From positions 1 through 64,000 of the forward strand of contig CALUXD010000002.1 of assembly GCA_944324665.1 (NCBI GenBank): DNA of 64,000 nucleotides, read 5' to 3'. Positions 34,375-42,922 of this stretch are shown here, one piece after another. Source of the stretch: Candidatus Proelusimicrobium volucris. Its GTDB lineage: Bacteria; Elusimicrobiota; Elusimicrobia; Elusimicrobiales; Elusimicrobiaceae. The translations under genes and the position numbers were made by a program. The notes under the pieces were generated by a model. It saw only the letters and a program-made list of their open reading frames with translations, searched no databases and was not told where the DNA came from. Numbering within the stretch: the first letter of the stretch is position 1; every line of letters starts with the position of its first letter.

Positions 34375-35754
34375 ATGAAAGACATATTAAAAATAGTAAA
34401 GAGTGACAAACCCGGTTCCGTAGGACTGTTGCTTAGGATAGCCGTACCTTTGATAATCACGACGTCTTCGGCCAGTATAATGCAGTTTACCGACAGGATG
34501 TTTCTTTCGTGGTATTCGGCCGACGCTTTGGCGGCGTGTCTGCCCGCGGGTTTGATTTCTTTTTCCATGGTATCCTTTTTTATGGGTACCTGCGGTTATA
34601 CCAGCGTATTCGTGGCCAATTATTATGGCCAGCGCCGTTACGCCCGCTTGAGCGTGGCTCTGTGGCAAGGCGTATTGGTGGGTGCTTTTTTTGGTTTGGT
34701 TATTGCGGCTTTGGTGCCGCTGGGCCTGTTTTTTATAGATTTGTCTTCTCATGCGCCGGAAGTTAAAGAATTGGAAAAACAATACTTTACTATACTTACG
34801 CTCTTTGGCGGATTTACGATAGTGAACAATGCCTTGGCGGGGTTTTTCAGCGGGCAGGGCAAGACGGGCATTACTATGTTGGTCAACTTGGCGGGCAATG
34901 TACTTAATATAGGTTTGTCTTACGCGATGATATTCGGCAAATGGGGCTTTCCTCAGATGGGTATAAAGGGGGCGGCATGGTCCACCGTAATAAGCGGCCT
35001 AAGCGTGACATTAATATTTTTTGCCATTATTTTTAATCCCAAAATAAACAATAAATTTAAACTGGGCAGGCTGTTCGGTTTTAACAAGCAGGCGGCGTGG
35101 CGGCTTATCAAGTACGGAATGCCGAACGGATTTGGGTTCTTTATGGATATATTTTCCTTTTCGGTATTTGCGTTTTTTGTGGGGAATATAGATAAAATAT
35201 CCTTAGCCGCGAGCAATATAGTAATGACTCTTCAGTCCATAGTATTTATGCCGCTTATGGGCTTGGCGATAGCGACGCAAATACTTATGGGGCAATATGT
35301 TGGGCGCAAACAGCCGGACTTGGGCGTAAAGACGACGCTTACCGCCCTTAAAACTGGTGCTTTTTACGTAATATGCATAACGGCGGGTTTTTATTTCTTT
35401 CCGCATTTCTTTACGGGTTTTTTTGAGGGGAATGTCTTGACGGAAGATATGATTCTTATTCAAAAACAGACTGTCCCTCTTTTGCACCTTTTGTGTCTAT
35501 TTACCTGGGGCGATTTGACTTATCTGTGCTTTGGTGACGCTATAAGGGGTGCCGGCGATACCAAATTTCATATGAAAGCTATGATATGCTGTGCGGCTAT
35601 GCTGGTTCTGGGCAGTTGGTTTATCGTAGGTGTTATGGGTATGGGTATAGTTGCGGCGTGGAGTTGGATAACGTCTTATGCCTGGCTGACGGGTATAATT
35701 ATGGGGTGGCGGTTTTTCAGCGGCAGGTGGCGCAATATAGACATTACCAAATAA
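34375..35754 (+). CDS. MATE-family multidrug/metabolite exporter
   Basis: The 459-aa protein has twelve predicted TM helices in two bundles. The opening 'GLLLRIAVPLIITTSSASIM' with 'DRMFLSWYSADALAA' and the later 'NVLNIGLSYAMIFGKWGFP' and 'GMGIVAAWSWITS' match the MATE fold (MatE domains 1 and 2). These are cation-coupled exporters of drugs or lipid-linked compounds; the substrate cannot be told. ATG at 34375 is 89 bases after the csp gene and beyond its terminator. No clear ribosome site is seen. Confidence 0.9.
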   Translation: MKDILKIVKSDKPGSVGLLLRIAVPLIITTSSASIMQFTDRMFLSWYSADALAACLPAGLISFSMVSFFMGTCGYTSVFVANYYGQRRYARLSVALWQGVLVGAFFGLVIAALVPLGLFFIDLSSHAPEVKELEKQYFTILTLFGGFTIVNNALAGFFSGQGKTGITMLVNLAGNVLNIGLSYAMIFGKWGFPQMGIKGAAWSTVISGLSVTLIFFAIIFNPKINNKFKLGRLFGFNKQAAWRLIKYGMPNGFGFFMDIFSFSVFAFFVGNIDKISLAASNIVMTLQSIVFMPLMGLAIATQILMGQYVGRKQPDLGVKTTLTALKTGAFYVICITAGFYFFPHFFTGFFEGNVLTEDMILIQKQTVPLLHLLCLFTWGDLTYLCFGDAIRGAGDTKFHMKAMICCAAMLVLGSWFIVGVMGMGIVAAWSWITSYAWLTGIIMGWRFFSGRWRNIDITK

Positions 35755-35773
35755 AAATATATTTAATCCAAAA

Positions 35774-35806
35774 AATAACCCGCCATTTTGGGCGGGTTAT
35801 TTTATT
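35774..35806. terminator. Bidirectional terminator between convergent genes
   Basis: AATAACCCGCC/GGCGGGTTATT is an 11-bp stem with a 6-base loop. T-runs on both sides serve the MATE gene and the opposing bioY gene. Confidence 0.9.
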
Positions 35807-35821
35807 CCGTAAAAATTATTT

Positions 35822-36328
35822 TTACCAACGTTTTACTTTTTTTGCTATGTAAGTTGCCAGACAAACTTTAAACAATCCGCCCAAGAGGAAGGGGAAAAAT
35901 CCCAACGCAAAAGCATGTTCTATGAACAGCGAGAGCCAAAGGCTGCCCATGGTAAGGATAAGAAGTTCGCCCGCGGTAAAAGCTAGAAAAGCGGTAAAAA
36001 CGTTTTTTACTATTTTCGTTTCAAACAAGTATCCTATTAAATAGGCGGCGACGGCAAAACCCAGCAAATAGCCGGCAGTGAACATACCCACATTAAGAAC
36101 AGGCAGCCCCATAACGCCGAGTGCTATATAGGTTATTACGGAGAGCGCGCCTTTTTTGCCCAAAGCTGCGCCGACAAGCATACAGGCCAAAGTTTGCAAC
36201 GTTACCGGTACAGGCGTAAAAGGCAAAAACAAAGCTATTTTTGCTAACAAAGCTATGAATAAAGCACCACCGATAATGGCGGCAATTTCTTTGGAAATTA
36301 CGTTTTTGATAGTCTTTACGAGTTCCAT
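35822..36328 (-). CDS. bioY: BioY biotin transporter S component
   Basis: The 168-aa membrane protein has about six TM helices and the BioY signatures 'FTPVPVTLQTLACMLVGAAL' and 'YIALGVMGLPV' plus 'GYLLGFAVAAYLIG'. BioY binds biotin for an ECF transporter; the energising EcfA/EcfT partners are not in this window and may be shared from elsewhere. This implies the cell takes up biotin. Length is near the family norm. It is monocistronic and convergent with the MATE gene. Confidence 0.92.
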   Translation of the reverse strand: MELVKTIKNVISKEIAAIIGGALFIALLAKIALFLPFTPVPVTLQTLACMLVGAALGKKGALSVITYIALGVMGLPVLNVGMFTAGYLLGFAVAAYLIGYLFETKIVKNVFTAFLAFTAGELLILTMGSLWLSLFIEHAFALGFFPFLLGGLFKVCLATYIAKKVKRW

Positions 36329-36368
36329 TTTTTAGTTTCCCTCTTGTTAAATGCTGTTTAGGATATTA

Positions 36369-36374
36369 TATAAT
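36369..36374 (+). promoter_or_regulatory. -10 box close to a start codon
   Basis: TATAAT ends 10 bases before the ATG at 36385, leaving at most a few leader bases. No ribosome site is present. A leaderless or near-leaderless mRNA is likely. Confidence 0.45.
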
Positions 36375-36384
36375 AAATATAAAT

Positions 36385-37947
36385 ATGAAGACTAGGCGCA
36401 TTTCAAAATTGATTATTTGCGCGGCGTTGTTGCTTGCCTTATTTCCGTTATGCGGAAATGCGGTTTTGTTTTCAGCGCCGGATAAAGCGTTTACGATAGA
36501 TTTGCCCTCCGGCTGGAAGACCTCCGCCAAGGAAGGCGCGGTGGTATACGCGCAGCGCGGAAAGGCAAGTTTCAGGATAGACGCGCTTGAAAAATGCGCC
36601 GACGTCAAGTGCCTTGAAGACGCGATAAACAAAGATATCGCGGCCACTAAAAAGAAGAAATATAAAATAATCGTCAATACCTATACGGGCGAGACCATAA
36701 AAAAGACGGAGTTTTCCACTTCCGATCCATTGCTTTCATTTAATTTTACGGGCAACGGTTCGGAGTTTACGCATGGATATTTCTTGGCCGATTCCAAAGG
36801 CTATAAAGTGGATATCAAAGGTTTGCCCTATGTTGAGGCGGATTTGATATTATCCTTTATTTCGCCGGCGCCAAAACCCGTTGAACTGGCCGGCGCCGAT
36901 ACCGCCGCCGAACTTACGGATTTGCAGATGGGCGATATATCGATAGACGAACAACCGATAGTAGATGAGGATATGTCAGCTCTGTTAAACGGAGACTCGC
37001 TGGAAGATAGTCCCGAAAATTTAAAGCCCACGCCCAAACTTCAAGCGGGCGAGGCGAAGGTCAAATTCAGCCTGAATACCGGCGGCTGGTCGGGGATATT
37101 ACTCATAGCTGTAATGATTTACGCTTTGCTTTTGGTGTGTGTTTTTGCGCTTAGGCTGTTTTTCCCGGCAAAAGCCATTCGCGCGCATTCAAATCCCCGT
37201 TCGGTCTACCCTATTCGCGGGAAGCGTTTTTACGGTTCGCCCGATTTGTTTTTCAGATTTTACGATAACCAAGGCAATAATTTTATAACTACGGCTCCAA
37301 GATGGGGCGGGATATTTACCGGCTTGGGTTTTTTGTGTGCCTTGTTTTTCTTTTTGCTAAGGGTGTTCTTAATCTTTATAATCACGGGCAATTATATGAA
37401 CTTGCACCCCGTGGTGATAAATACGGCGCTGTCTTTGTGTTCGCTGTTTTCCGTTTTCGGATTATTGATATTCTGCGCGGGGTTGCTGACATCGTTTCTT
37501 TTCGGCTCGAAATTTTACTTTTACGGCGATAGCGGCAAGCTGGCTTTCCGCTGTGTACAGCAGGGGGTGCCCTTGCTTAAAGAGGAATATGCGGTTGCCG
37601 ATACAAGCAATGCCGTCATATTCCGCATCAGCAGGGATCGATTTCGCCTGAGCAGGAAGTGGACTATATATAACGGGGAAGAAATCATAGCCATTATACA
37701 AGAAGCTTCGCTTTGGCGCTCCGTTTTGCGCAAATGTTTCGGGCATTTAAGCGGGCTGCTGCGGGCCGATTATGTTTTGCAGGGGCGGGTGGACTGTAAA
37801 GGAACTATAAAATATGAGAAGAACATTTTTTCCAGGCTGACCTGCGAAATCGACAAACCCGAAGCGATAAACAGCAAGACTTTGATAATAGCCTGTGCCG
37901 TAATAGCGATGCGCGACAGGGATAAATGGTATCCTTGGGTAAATTAG
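36385..37947 (+). CDS. Exported/membrane protein of unknown function
   Basis: The 520-aa protein has a signal peptide (about 1-28). Next is a soluble domain of about 150 residues ('KAFTIDLPSGWKTSAKEGAV', a PsbP/lipoprotein-like fold by eye). An acidic linker, a TM helix (about 235-258) and two more hydrophobic segments (about 312-338 and 345-375) follow, and then a cytoplasmic or outer C-terminal domain. I recognise no family for the whole. It is followed 14 bases later by a PBP4-type peptidase, so a cell-envelope role is plausible. Confidence 0.7.
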   Translation: MKTRRISKLIICAALLLALFPLCGNAVLFSAPDKAFTIDLPSGWKTSAKEGAVVYAQRGKASFRIDALEKCADVKCLEDAINKDIAATKKKKYKIIVNTYTGETIKKTEFSTSDPLLSFNFTGNGSEFTHGYFLADSKGYKVDIKGLPYVEADLILSFISPAPKPVELAGADTAAELTDLQMGDISIDEQPIVDEDMSALLNGDSLEDSPENLKPTPKLQAGEAKVKFSLNTGGWSGILLIAVMIYALLLVCVFALRLFFPAKAIRAHSNPRSVYPIRGKRFYGSPDLFFRFYDNQGNNFITTAPRWGGIFTGLGFLCALFFFLLRVFLIFIITGNYMNLHPVVINTALSLCSLFSVFGLLIFCAGLLTSFLFGSKFYFYGDSGKLAFRCVQQGVPLLKEEYAVADTSNAVIFRISRDRFRLSRKWTIYNGEEIIAIIQEASLWRSVLRKCFGHLSGLLRADYVLQGRVDCKGTIKYEKNIFSRLTCEIDKPEAINSKTLIIACAVIAMRDRDKWYPWVN

Positions 37948-37961
37948 AACTTGGGGGCGCT

Positions 37962-39452
37962 ATGAGGTTTGCCATTGTGCTGTTAAGTTTTACCGTTCTG
38001 TTTGCTCACGCTTTTGCCGAATGCGAAGGCTGCGGGGAGATATCTTCCGTTTTTGACGAAAGGCCCGCTTTAAAAGACGCGCAGTTTTCCGCCTATGCCA
38101 AGTATGTGGGCGGGGAGGATATAGTAAGCATAAATCCCACCATGCGTTTGGCGCCAGCCAGCGTTTTAAAACTTTTCACTACGGCGGCGGCCTTGGACTT
38201 GCTTGGGCCGGACTTCACCTTTGAAACCAAAGTATATTACGACGGCGAAATAAAAGGCAAAAAACTTTTGGGCGACGTCTACATAAAAGGAGCGGGTGAC
38301 CCGACTTTGGGCTCTCCCCGATTGGCTTTTGTGCCGGATTTGCCCGTTTTGATGGAAAGCTGGGTCGGGCAGTTTAAGGAAGCGGGGATAAATAAAATAC
38401 AAGGCAATATCTACGCCGACAACAGCATTTTCAGCGGGGTTATGCTGCCGTGGAGAACAAGTTATCAGAACATAGGCAATTATTACGCCGCGCCGAGCGA
38501 CGGATTAAGCGTGAGGGATAACTCCTATGAAATTTATTTCGCGCCAGTATCGGAAGACGGCGCCCCGGCCGAGATACTCAAGACCGAGCCGGAAATGTCC
38601 AATTTGAGCTTACAAAGCAGGGTAAAAGGGTTGGCGTCTTTGAGGTCGGAGGATACTTTTGTAAATTTTGTTCCCGCGAGTTCGGAAGCGAGAATATTAG
38701 GGGCAATACCGCTTAGCAAAAATCCCGTAAAAATATCCGCCGCAATGCCTAGCCCAGCGGCTTTTATGGCCGATTATTTTAGGCGCTCTTTGGAAAAGAA
38801 CGATATCCAGGTTAAAGGAACTCCACTGTTAAAAGCGCCCGAAAGTTATGACGACAAAAAAATGCTTATAAGCTATTTTTCGCCTCCGCTTAAAGATATA
38901 GTGTCCTATACAAACAAACGCAGTTTTAATTTATACGCCGATACTCTTATAAGGGTTATAAGCGCATATAACGAAGGCAGCGGCAGTTCGGGTGAAGGGG
39001 TGCGCAAGGTTAAGGAATTTCTTGAAAGTTTGGGCATAGATACGGCTAATTTTGACGTATTTGACGGCAGCGGCTTGGCGCGTGATAATATCGTAGATTG
39101 CAAGATAACGGTGGAGATGTTGGAAAAAGTTTTGGACAAGCCTTACGGGGAAGTGTTTTTGAACAGTCTTCCCGTGGCCGGCGATCCCGATGATAACGGC
39201 ACGATGTCAAGGCGGCTAAGATACAGCACCGCGGCTTTTGAGGCTTTTGTAAAGACGGGCTCTTTGGATAGAGTCCGCGCGGTTGCGGGCTATACCAAGG
39301 ACCATAACGGCAGGCGCATAGCGTTCTGCTCGATAGTAAACAATTACTCGGGGCGTATGCGCGGAGTGGATGAAGTACATGACGATTTTATCGGCAAGCT
39401 TTCGGACATAGGCCTAAACAAGAAGCCGCAGGCGCGCCGCGCGGGCAAATAA
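37962..39452 (+). CDS. dacB: D-alanyl-D-alanine carboxypeptidase/endopeptidase (PBP4 type, S13)
   Basis: The 496-aa exported protein has a signal peptide (about 1-19) and the three penicillin-binding motifs in order: SxxK 'PASVLKLFT' (Ser67, Lys70), SxN 'RSFNLYADTL' and KTG 'FVKTGSLDRV'. The insert between the first two carries 'GDVYIKGAGDPTLGS' and 'NYYAAPSDGLSVRDN', typical of S13 peptidases. It trims peptidoglycan stem peptides and cross-links in the periplasm. The ATG at 37962 with GGGGGCGC upstream is preferred to an earlier in-frame ATG at 37926, which would add 12 residues before the signal peptide. Confidence 0.93.
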   Translation: MRFAIVLLSFTVLFAHAFAECEGCGEISSVFDERPALKDAQFSAYAKYVGGEDIVSINPTMRLAPASVLKLFTTAAALDLLGPDFTFETKVYYDGEIKGKKLLGDVYIKGAGDPTLGSPRLAFVPDLPVLMESWVGQFKEAGINKIQGNIYADNSIFSGVMLPWRTSYQNIGNYYAAPSDGLSVRDNSYEIYFAPVSEDGAPAEILKTEPEMSNLSLQSRVKGLASLRSEDTFVNFVPASSEARILGAIPLSKNPVKISAAMPSPAAFMADYFRRSLEKNDIQVKGTPLLKAPESYDDKKMLISYFSPPLKDIVSYTNKRSFNLYADTLIRVISAYNEGSGSSGEGVRKVKEFLESLGIDTANFDVFDGSGLARDNIVDCKITVEMLEKVLDKPYGEVFLNSLPVAGDPDDNGTMSRRLRYSTAAFEAFVKTGSLDRVRAVAGYTKDHNGRRIAFCSIVNNYSGRMRGVDEVHDDFIGKLSDIGLNKKPQARRAGK

Positions 39453-39455
39453 TGC

Positions 39456-39461
39456 TATAAT
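39456..39461 (+). promoter_or_regulatory. -10 box of the pyrR transcript
   Basis: TATAAT lies 3 bases after the dacB stop. Transcription would begin near 39468, just ahead of the ribosome site GGGAGG (39471-39476) of the small leader ORF. The -35 falls in the end of dacB. Confidence 0.5.
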
Positions 39462-39482
39462 AAAATATTAGGGAGGCCGCTG

Positions 39483-39551
39483 ATGAAAAATAAAAAATAC
39501 GGGCATATCTTGCTTATCGGCAAAAAAGCTTTGGCCTCTTTATTTTCATAA
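39483..39551 (+). CDS. Short leader peptide upstream of pyrR
   Basis: A 22-codon ORF starts with ATG at 39483 behind a strong ribosome site GGGAGG with 6-base spacing. The product begins MKNKKYGHILLIGKK and ends LASLFS. The last codons are U-rich. The ORF stops 3 bases before an inverted repeat that precedes a T7 tract. Such peptides couple translation to transcription attenuation in pyrimidine operons. Whether it is translated is not known. Confidence 0.5.
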   Translation: MKNKKYGHILLIGKKALASLFS

Positions 39552-39553
39552 AT

Positions 39554-39580
39554 CCGCAGCTTTTACAGGGCGGTTTTTTT
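39554..39580 (+). terminator. Weak terminator-like hairpin in the pyrR leader
   Basis: CCGC (39554-39557) pairs with GCGG (39570-39573) and is followed by T7. The stem is only 4 bp. An alternative pairing is possible between AAAAGCT (about 39525-39531) and AGCTTTT (39558-39564), the loop of the hairpin. Both could act as an attenuator switch. Confidence 0.4.
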
Positions 39581-39598
39581 ATTTTTGAGGGAGATATT

Positions 39599-40141
39599 AT
39601 GCAGAAAGATATAGTAAGCGAAGCTTTAATGAGCAGGATTTTAGACAGAATAGCCAATGAAATACTCGAAAGATATGAAGACACCAAAGACTTGTGCCTT
39701 GTCGGCATAAAGACGCGCGGCGTACATATCGCGAAGCGGCTTCAGGACAAGATAGAAAAATTTTCGGGCATAAAACTGCCTTTGGGCGAGCTTGACATAA
39801 CCCTTTACCGTGACGACTTGACCACCGTAGCTGAAGACCCTCAAATGAAAGCGGCCAATATAGGTTTTGACATTAACGGCAAGAATATTGTTATAGTAGA
39901 CGACGTTCTTTATACCGGGCGCACCGTCCGCTGCGCGCTGGACGCGATAATGGACTGCGGCCGCCCGCGCAAAGTGGAACTTATGGTCTTGGTTGACAGG
40001 GGGCACAGGGAAATACCGGTAATGGCCGATTATGTAGGCAAATACGTGGTGACGGGTGACGACGATATTATACATGTGCATATCAAGGAACATGACGGCG
40101 ATGACAGAATAGTACACAATATCGGCGGGCAGAAGAAATAA
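39599..40141 (+). CDS. pyrR: Bifunctional pyrimidine regulator/uracil phosphoribosyltransferase PyrR
   Basis: The 180-aa protein has the type I phosphoribosyltransferase PRPP loop 'NIVIVDDVLYTGRTVRCALD' and the PyrR features 'LCLVGIKTRGVHIAKRL' and 'PLGELDITLYRDDL'. PyrR binds pyr mRNA in response to UMP and UTP and has a weak UPRTase activity. No pyr biosynthesis gene follows; a terminator and era do. GAGGGAG provides the ribosome site. It could also act mainly as a salvage enzyme in this organism. Confidence 0.93.
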   Translation: MQKDIVSEALMSRILDRIANEILERYEDTKDLCLVGIKTRGVHIAKRLQDKIEKFSGIKLPLGELDITLYRDDLTTVAEDPQMKAANIGFDINGKNIVIVDDVLYTGRTVRCALDAIMDCGRPRKVELMVLVDRGHREIPVMADYVGKYVVTGDDDIIHVHIKEHDGDDRIVHNIGGQKK

Positions 40142-40193
40142 AACGCCGATTTCTCGTTGAATTGAGCCGAGTGATTTAAATCGTACAAAAAGG

Positions 40194-40222
40194 AACCGTC
40201 CCTTTTGGGGGCGGTTTTCTTT
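40194..40222 (+). terminator. Terminator after pyrR
   Basis: AACCGTCCC/GGGGCGGTT stem (one G-U pair) with a 5-base loop, then TTCTTT. Confidence 0.85.
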
Positions 40223-40258
40223 ATGTTAAAATACTTAACGCACGCGACTTTAAATTGA

Positions 40259-40264
40259 TAGAAT
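40259..40264 (+). promoter_or_regulatory. -10 box next to the era start codon (leaderless candidate)
   Basis: TAGAAT ends 8 bases before the ATG at 40273, so transcription would start almost at the AUG. No ribosome site is visible. Confidence 0.45.
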
Positions 40265-40272
40265 ATTAATAT

Positions 40273-41184
40273 ATGGAAAATAATGCCGAACAAAAATTCA
40301 AAAGCGGTTTTGCCGTAATGGCGGGGCTTGCCAATGCCGGGAAATCCACGCTGCTTAACCAGTTTGCGGGCGTGGCGCTTTCGCCCGTTACGCACAAGCC
40401 GCAGACTACCAGACAAAACATTTTGGCGATATGCGAAGGCGACGATTATCAAATAGTGTTTGTGGATACGCCGGGTTTCTTGCATGCTGAATACAAATTG
40501 CAGCAGATAATGCTCAACTCGCTCAATCAGGCGATAAACGAGGACGCCGATTTGGTTATTTTCGTATACGACCCTACGGCGCCGATGGCGCGGCATACGC
40601 CGCTGATAAAGAAACTAAAAGGATTATACTGCCCGCTGTTTCTGGTAGTCAACAAAGTTGATTTGATAAAGAACAAAGACGAGCTGGACAGAATAGTAAA
40701 GGCGCTGTCGTGCGAGCTTAAATTTAAGAAAGTTTTCTTGGTGAATGCGAAGAAGGGCGAAGGAGTCAAAGATTTGGAGCGCGCGGTGGTGGACTATATA
40801 CCGTACGGCCCCGCCTATTTCCCCAAAGGCCAGCTTACCGACCGCTGGGAACGTTTTTATATAGGGGAATTTATAAGAGAGCAGATTTTCCTTCAGTACG
40901 GGGAGGAGATACCGTACAGCACTTATGTAGAGGTGGAAAAATTTACCGAGGACTTGGGAGAAAAAAATTATATCAGCGCGGTAATACACGTGGAACGGGA
41001 ACGCCAAAAGCCTATTATCATAGGCAAAGGCGGCAGCGCGATAGCCAAGCTGAGGGAGGCCGCCCAACGCCGGATAAACGACTTTTTGGGTATGAAATAT
41101 CGCCTTCAGCTGCACGTAGCCGTTACGCCGAACTGGCGGCAAAGCGTAAAGTATCTTAAGCGGTTTGGGTATATAAATGATTAG
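40273..41184 (+). CDS. era: GTPase Era
   Basis: The 303-aa protein has the GTPase motifs G1 'GLANAGKST', G2 'TTRQNI', G3 'DTPG' and G4 'NKVD', then a C-terminal KH domain with 'IIGKGGSAIAKLREAAQRR'. Era binds 16S rRNA near its 3' end during 30S assembly. G1 is slightly unusual: Leu-Ala instead of the usual Arg-Pro after the Gly. It overlaps the next gene by 8 bases. Its function is linked with that of KsgA encoded at 30 kb. Confidence 0.95.
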   Translation: MENNAEQKFKSGFAVMAGLANAGKSTLLNQFAGVALSPVTHKPQTTRQNILAICEGDDYQIVFVDTPGFLHAEYKLQQIMLNSLNQAINEDADLVIFVYDPTAPMARHTPLIKKLKGLYCPLFLVVNKVDLIKNKDELDRIVKALSCELKFKKVFLVNAKKGEGVKDLERAVVDYIPYGPAYFPKGQLTDRWERFYIGEFIREQIFLQYGEEIPYSTYVEVEKFTEDLGEKNYISAVIHVERERQKPIIIGKGGSAIAKLREAAQRRINDFLGMKYRLQLHVAVTPNWRQSVKYLKRFGYIND

Positions 41185-42010
41185 CAGAAACAAAATAAAA
41201 GCGCTTATTGATTTAATGGACAAGGAGCCTTCTTTGAAGCCGCGCCTTCAGGCTACTTTGGCGCAGTTTATAAGGCAAGACCCGTTAAAATTCAAGAACG
41301 TACTCGAGGAAAGCTACGGCGCGAATATACCCGGCTATATCAAGGACATTCTGGTAAACATAAAGCGGGAGGAACGTTCTGCGGCTTTCGGGAACTATTT
41401 TAAGGCGGGCAATCCCTCGTTGTTGAAAGGTATGCTTCTTATAGCGGGAATAATAAACCCTTATTTGAGCGAGAGGCAAGCCCTGGCCAAATTTGAACTT
41501 TTAAAGAGGGATTTGGCCGCCGAAATGGATTGCGGTTTTGACATATTTCATAAGGCGGAGGTATTGTCACAATACTTTTTTGTCCGCGGGAAATACCGCC
41601 TTGAGAGTTTAAACTCGGGCGTAAAGGTTTTAAGTCTGCCCGATATAATATCAGACGGCGGGGCGAGCAGTTTCGCGATGGCGGCTTTATATTGCTGCGC
41701 GGCGGAATGTTTTGACGTAAAGGCAGATATGTTTGACGCGGGAGGCAAAGTTATGGTAAGGCTGCGCGACAAATACTCCTACGAGCCCGTATATGTAGAC
41801 GTTTTCGCGGGCGGGCGGTTCGTAGGCGAGGACGAGTGTAATATTTATGCTTCCGCGCACGGATTTTCTTGGAGCGACGCTCTGATTACCCCGCTCACAA
41901 GCAAACAAATTATAAGGCGCTTTTTGGCCAACTTGATATATGTCTATTCCAAGAACGGGGAGGACGGAGCGCTTGCGATTGTACGCAAGAGCCTCAGCTT
42001 GGCGGAATAG
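41177..42010 (+). CDS. SirB1/transglutaminase-like protein, degenerate
   Basis: The 277-aa protein resembles the SirB1 (Transglut_core2) family. It has a helical N-terminal part, a middle with 'LLIAGIINPYLSERQALAKFE', and the closing 'ITPLTSKQIIRRFLANLIYVY' followed by a TPR-like helix. In the core, the usual 'NS.L..VL..R.GIPIsLs' region and the HFL motif are not seen; the place is held by 'VLSLPDIISDGGASSFAMAA'. The catalytic residues thus seem lost. It overlaps era by 8 bases, so coupled translation is likely. Function unknown. Confidence 0.7.
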   Translation: MISRNKIKALIDLMDKEPSLKPRLQATLAQFIRQDPLKFKNVLEESYGANIPGYIKDILVNIKREERSAAFGNYFKAGNPSLLKGMLLIAGIINPYLSERQALAKFELLKRDLAAEMDCGFDIFHKAEVLSQYFFVRGKYRLESLNSGVKVLSLPDIISDGGASSFAMAALYCCAAECFDVKADMFDAGGKVMVRLRDKYSYEPVYVDVFAGGRFVGEDECNIYASAHGFSWSDALITPLTSKQIIRRFLANLIYVYSKNGEDGALAIVRKSLSLAE

Positions 42011-42019
42011 GGAGATTTT

Positions 42020-42913
42020 GTGAAAGACATAACTTTCGCGATAGGGCATACGCCTCTTATCAAAATAAACAGGGAATTACCCGCAAACATTTACATAAAA
42101 GCGGAGAAGTTTAATCCTTTCTCCAGCATAAAAGACCGGGCTGCCTTGTATATGATAAACTCGGCCTTAAAAGAAGGACTGCTTAAGCCGGGCGGGGCAA
42201 TAGTTGAGCCTACCAGCGGCAATACTGGCATAGCCTTGGCGGCGCTGGGGCGTTTAAAGGGTTTTAGGGTAATTTTGTGTATGCCCGAGAGTATGAGCGA
42301 GGAGCGGCGCAAACTGCTTAAGCTGTTGGGGGCGGAGCTTATTCTTACGCCCGCGAGTGACGGAATGGGCGGCTCCATAGCCAAGGCCAAGGAAATTTTA
42401 AAAGAAATTCCATCTGCGTATATGCCCGATCAATTTTCCAATAAGGCCAATGCTCTTTCCCATTACGAAACCACCGGGCCTGAAATATATAATGATTTAG
42501 GCGGGAAAGTAGATATACTGGTAGCCGGGGTTGGTACGGGCGGTACTATAAGCGGCACGGCGAAATACCTAAAAGAGAAAAACGCCAAGATTAAAGCCGT
42601 CGCGGTAGAGCCATCGGAAAGCGCGGTGCTTTCCGGCGGCAAGAGCGGCGCGCATAAGATACAGGGTATAGGTGCGGGTTTTGTGCCGGCCTTGTTTGAC
42701 GCGAGCCTTATCGATGAGATTTTGCCCGTCGCCGGTGAAGCGGCTTTCAGCGCGGCGCGGGAGCTGCGCCTTGAGCAAGGTTTGTTTTGCGGCATATCTT
42801 CCGGTGCGGCGTATGCCGCCGCTTTGGAATTGGCCGGCAGGGCGGAAAATAAAGGATTGAACATCGTCGCGATAGCGCCCGACGGCGGCGACAGATATTT
42901 AAGCGTACTTTAA
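42020..42913 (+). CDS. cysK: Cysteine synthase A
   Basis: The 297-aa PLP enzyme has the Schiff-base lysine Lys38 in 'FNPFSSIKDRAA', the substrate loop 'VEPTSGNTGIALA' and the phosphate loop 'VGTGGTISGTAKYLKE'. The serine near the end in 'GISSGAAYAAALEL' is also typical of CysK. It makes cysteine from O-acetylserine and sulphide. The start is a GTG with GGGAGATT upstream. At 297 aa it is on the short side. No cysE or sulphate genes are nearby. Confidence 0.93.
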   Translation: MKDITFAIGHTPLIKINRELPANIYIKAEKFNPFSSIKDRAALYMINSALKEGLLKPGGAIVEPTSGNTGIALAALGRLKGFRVILCMPESMSEERRKLLKLLGAELILTPASDGMGGSIAKAKEILKEIPSAYMPDQFSNKANALSHYETTGPEIYNDLGGKVDILVAGVGTGGTISGTAKYLKEKNAKIKAVAVEPSESAVLSGGKSGAHKIQGIGAGFVPALFDASLIDEILPVAGEAAFSAARELRLEQGLFCGISSGAAYAAALELAGRAENKGLNIVAIAPDGGDRYLSVL

Positions 42914-42922
42914 GGAGGAATA

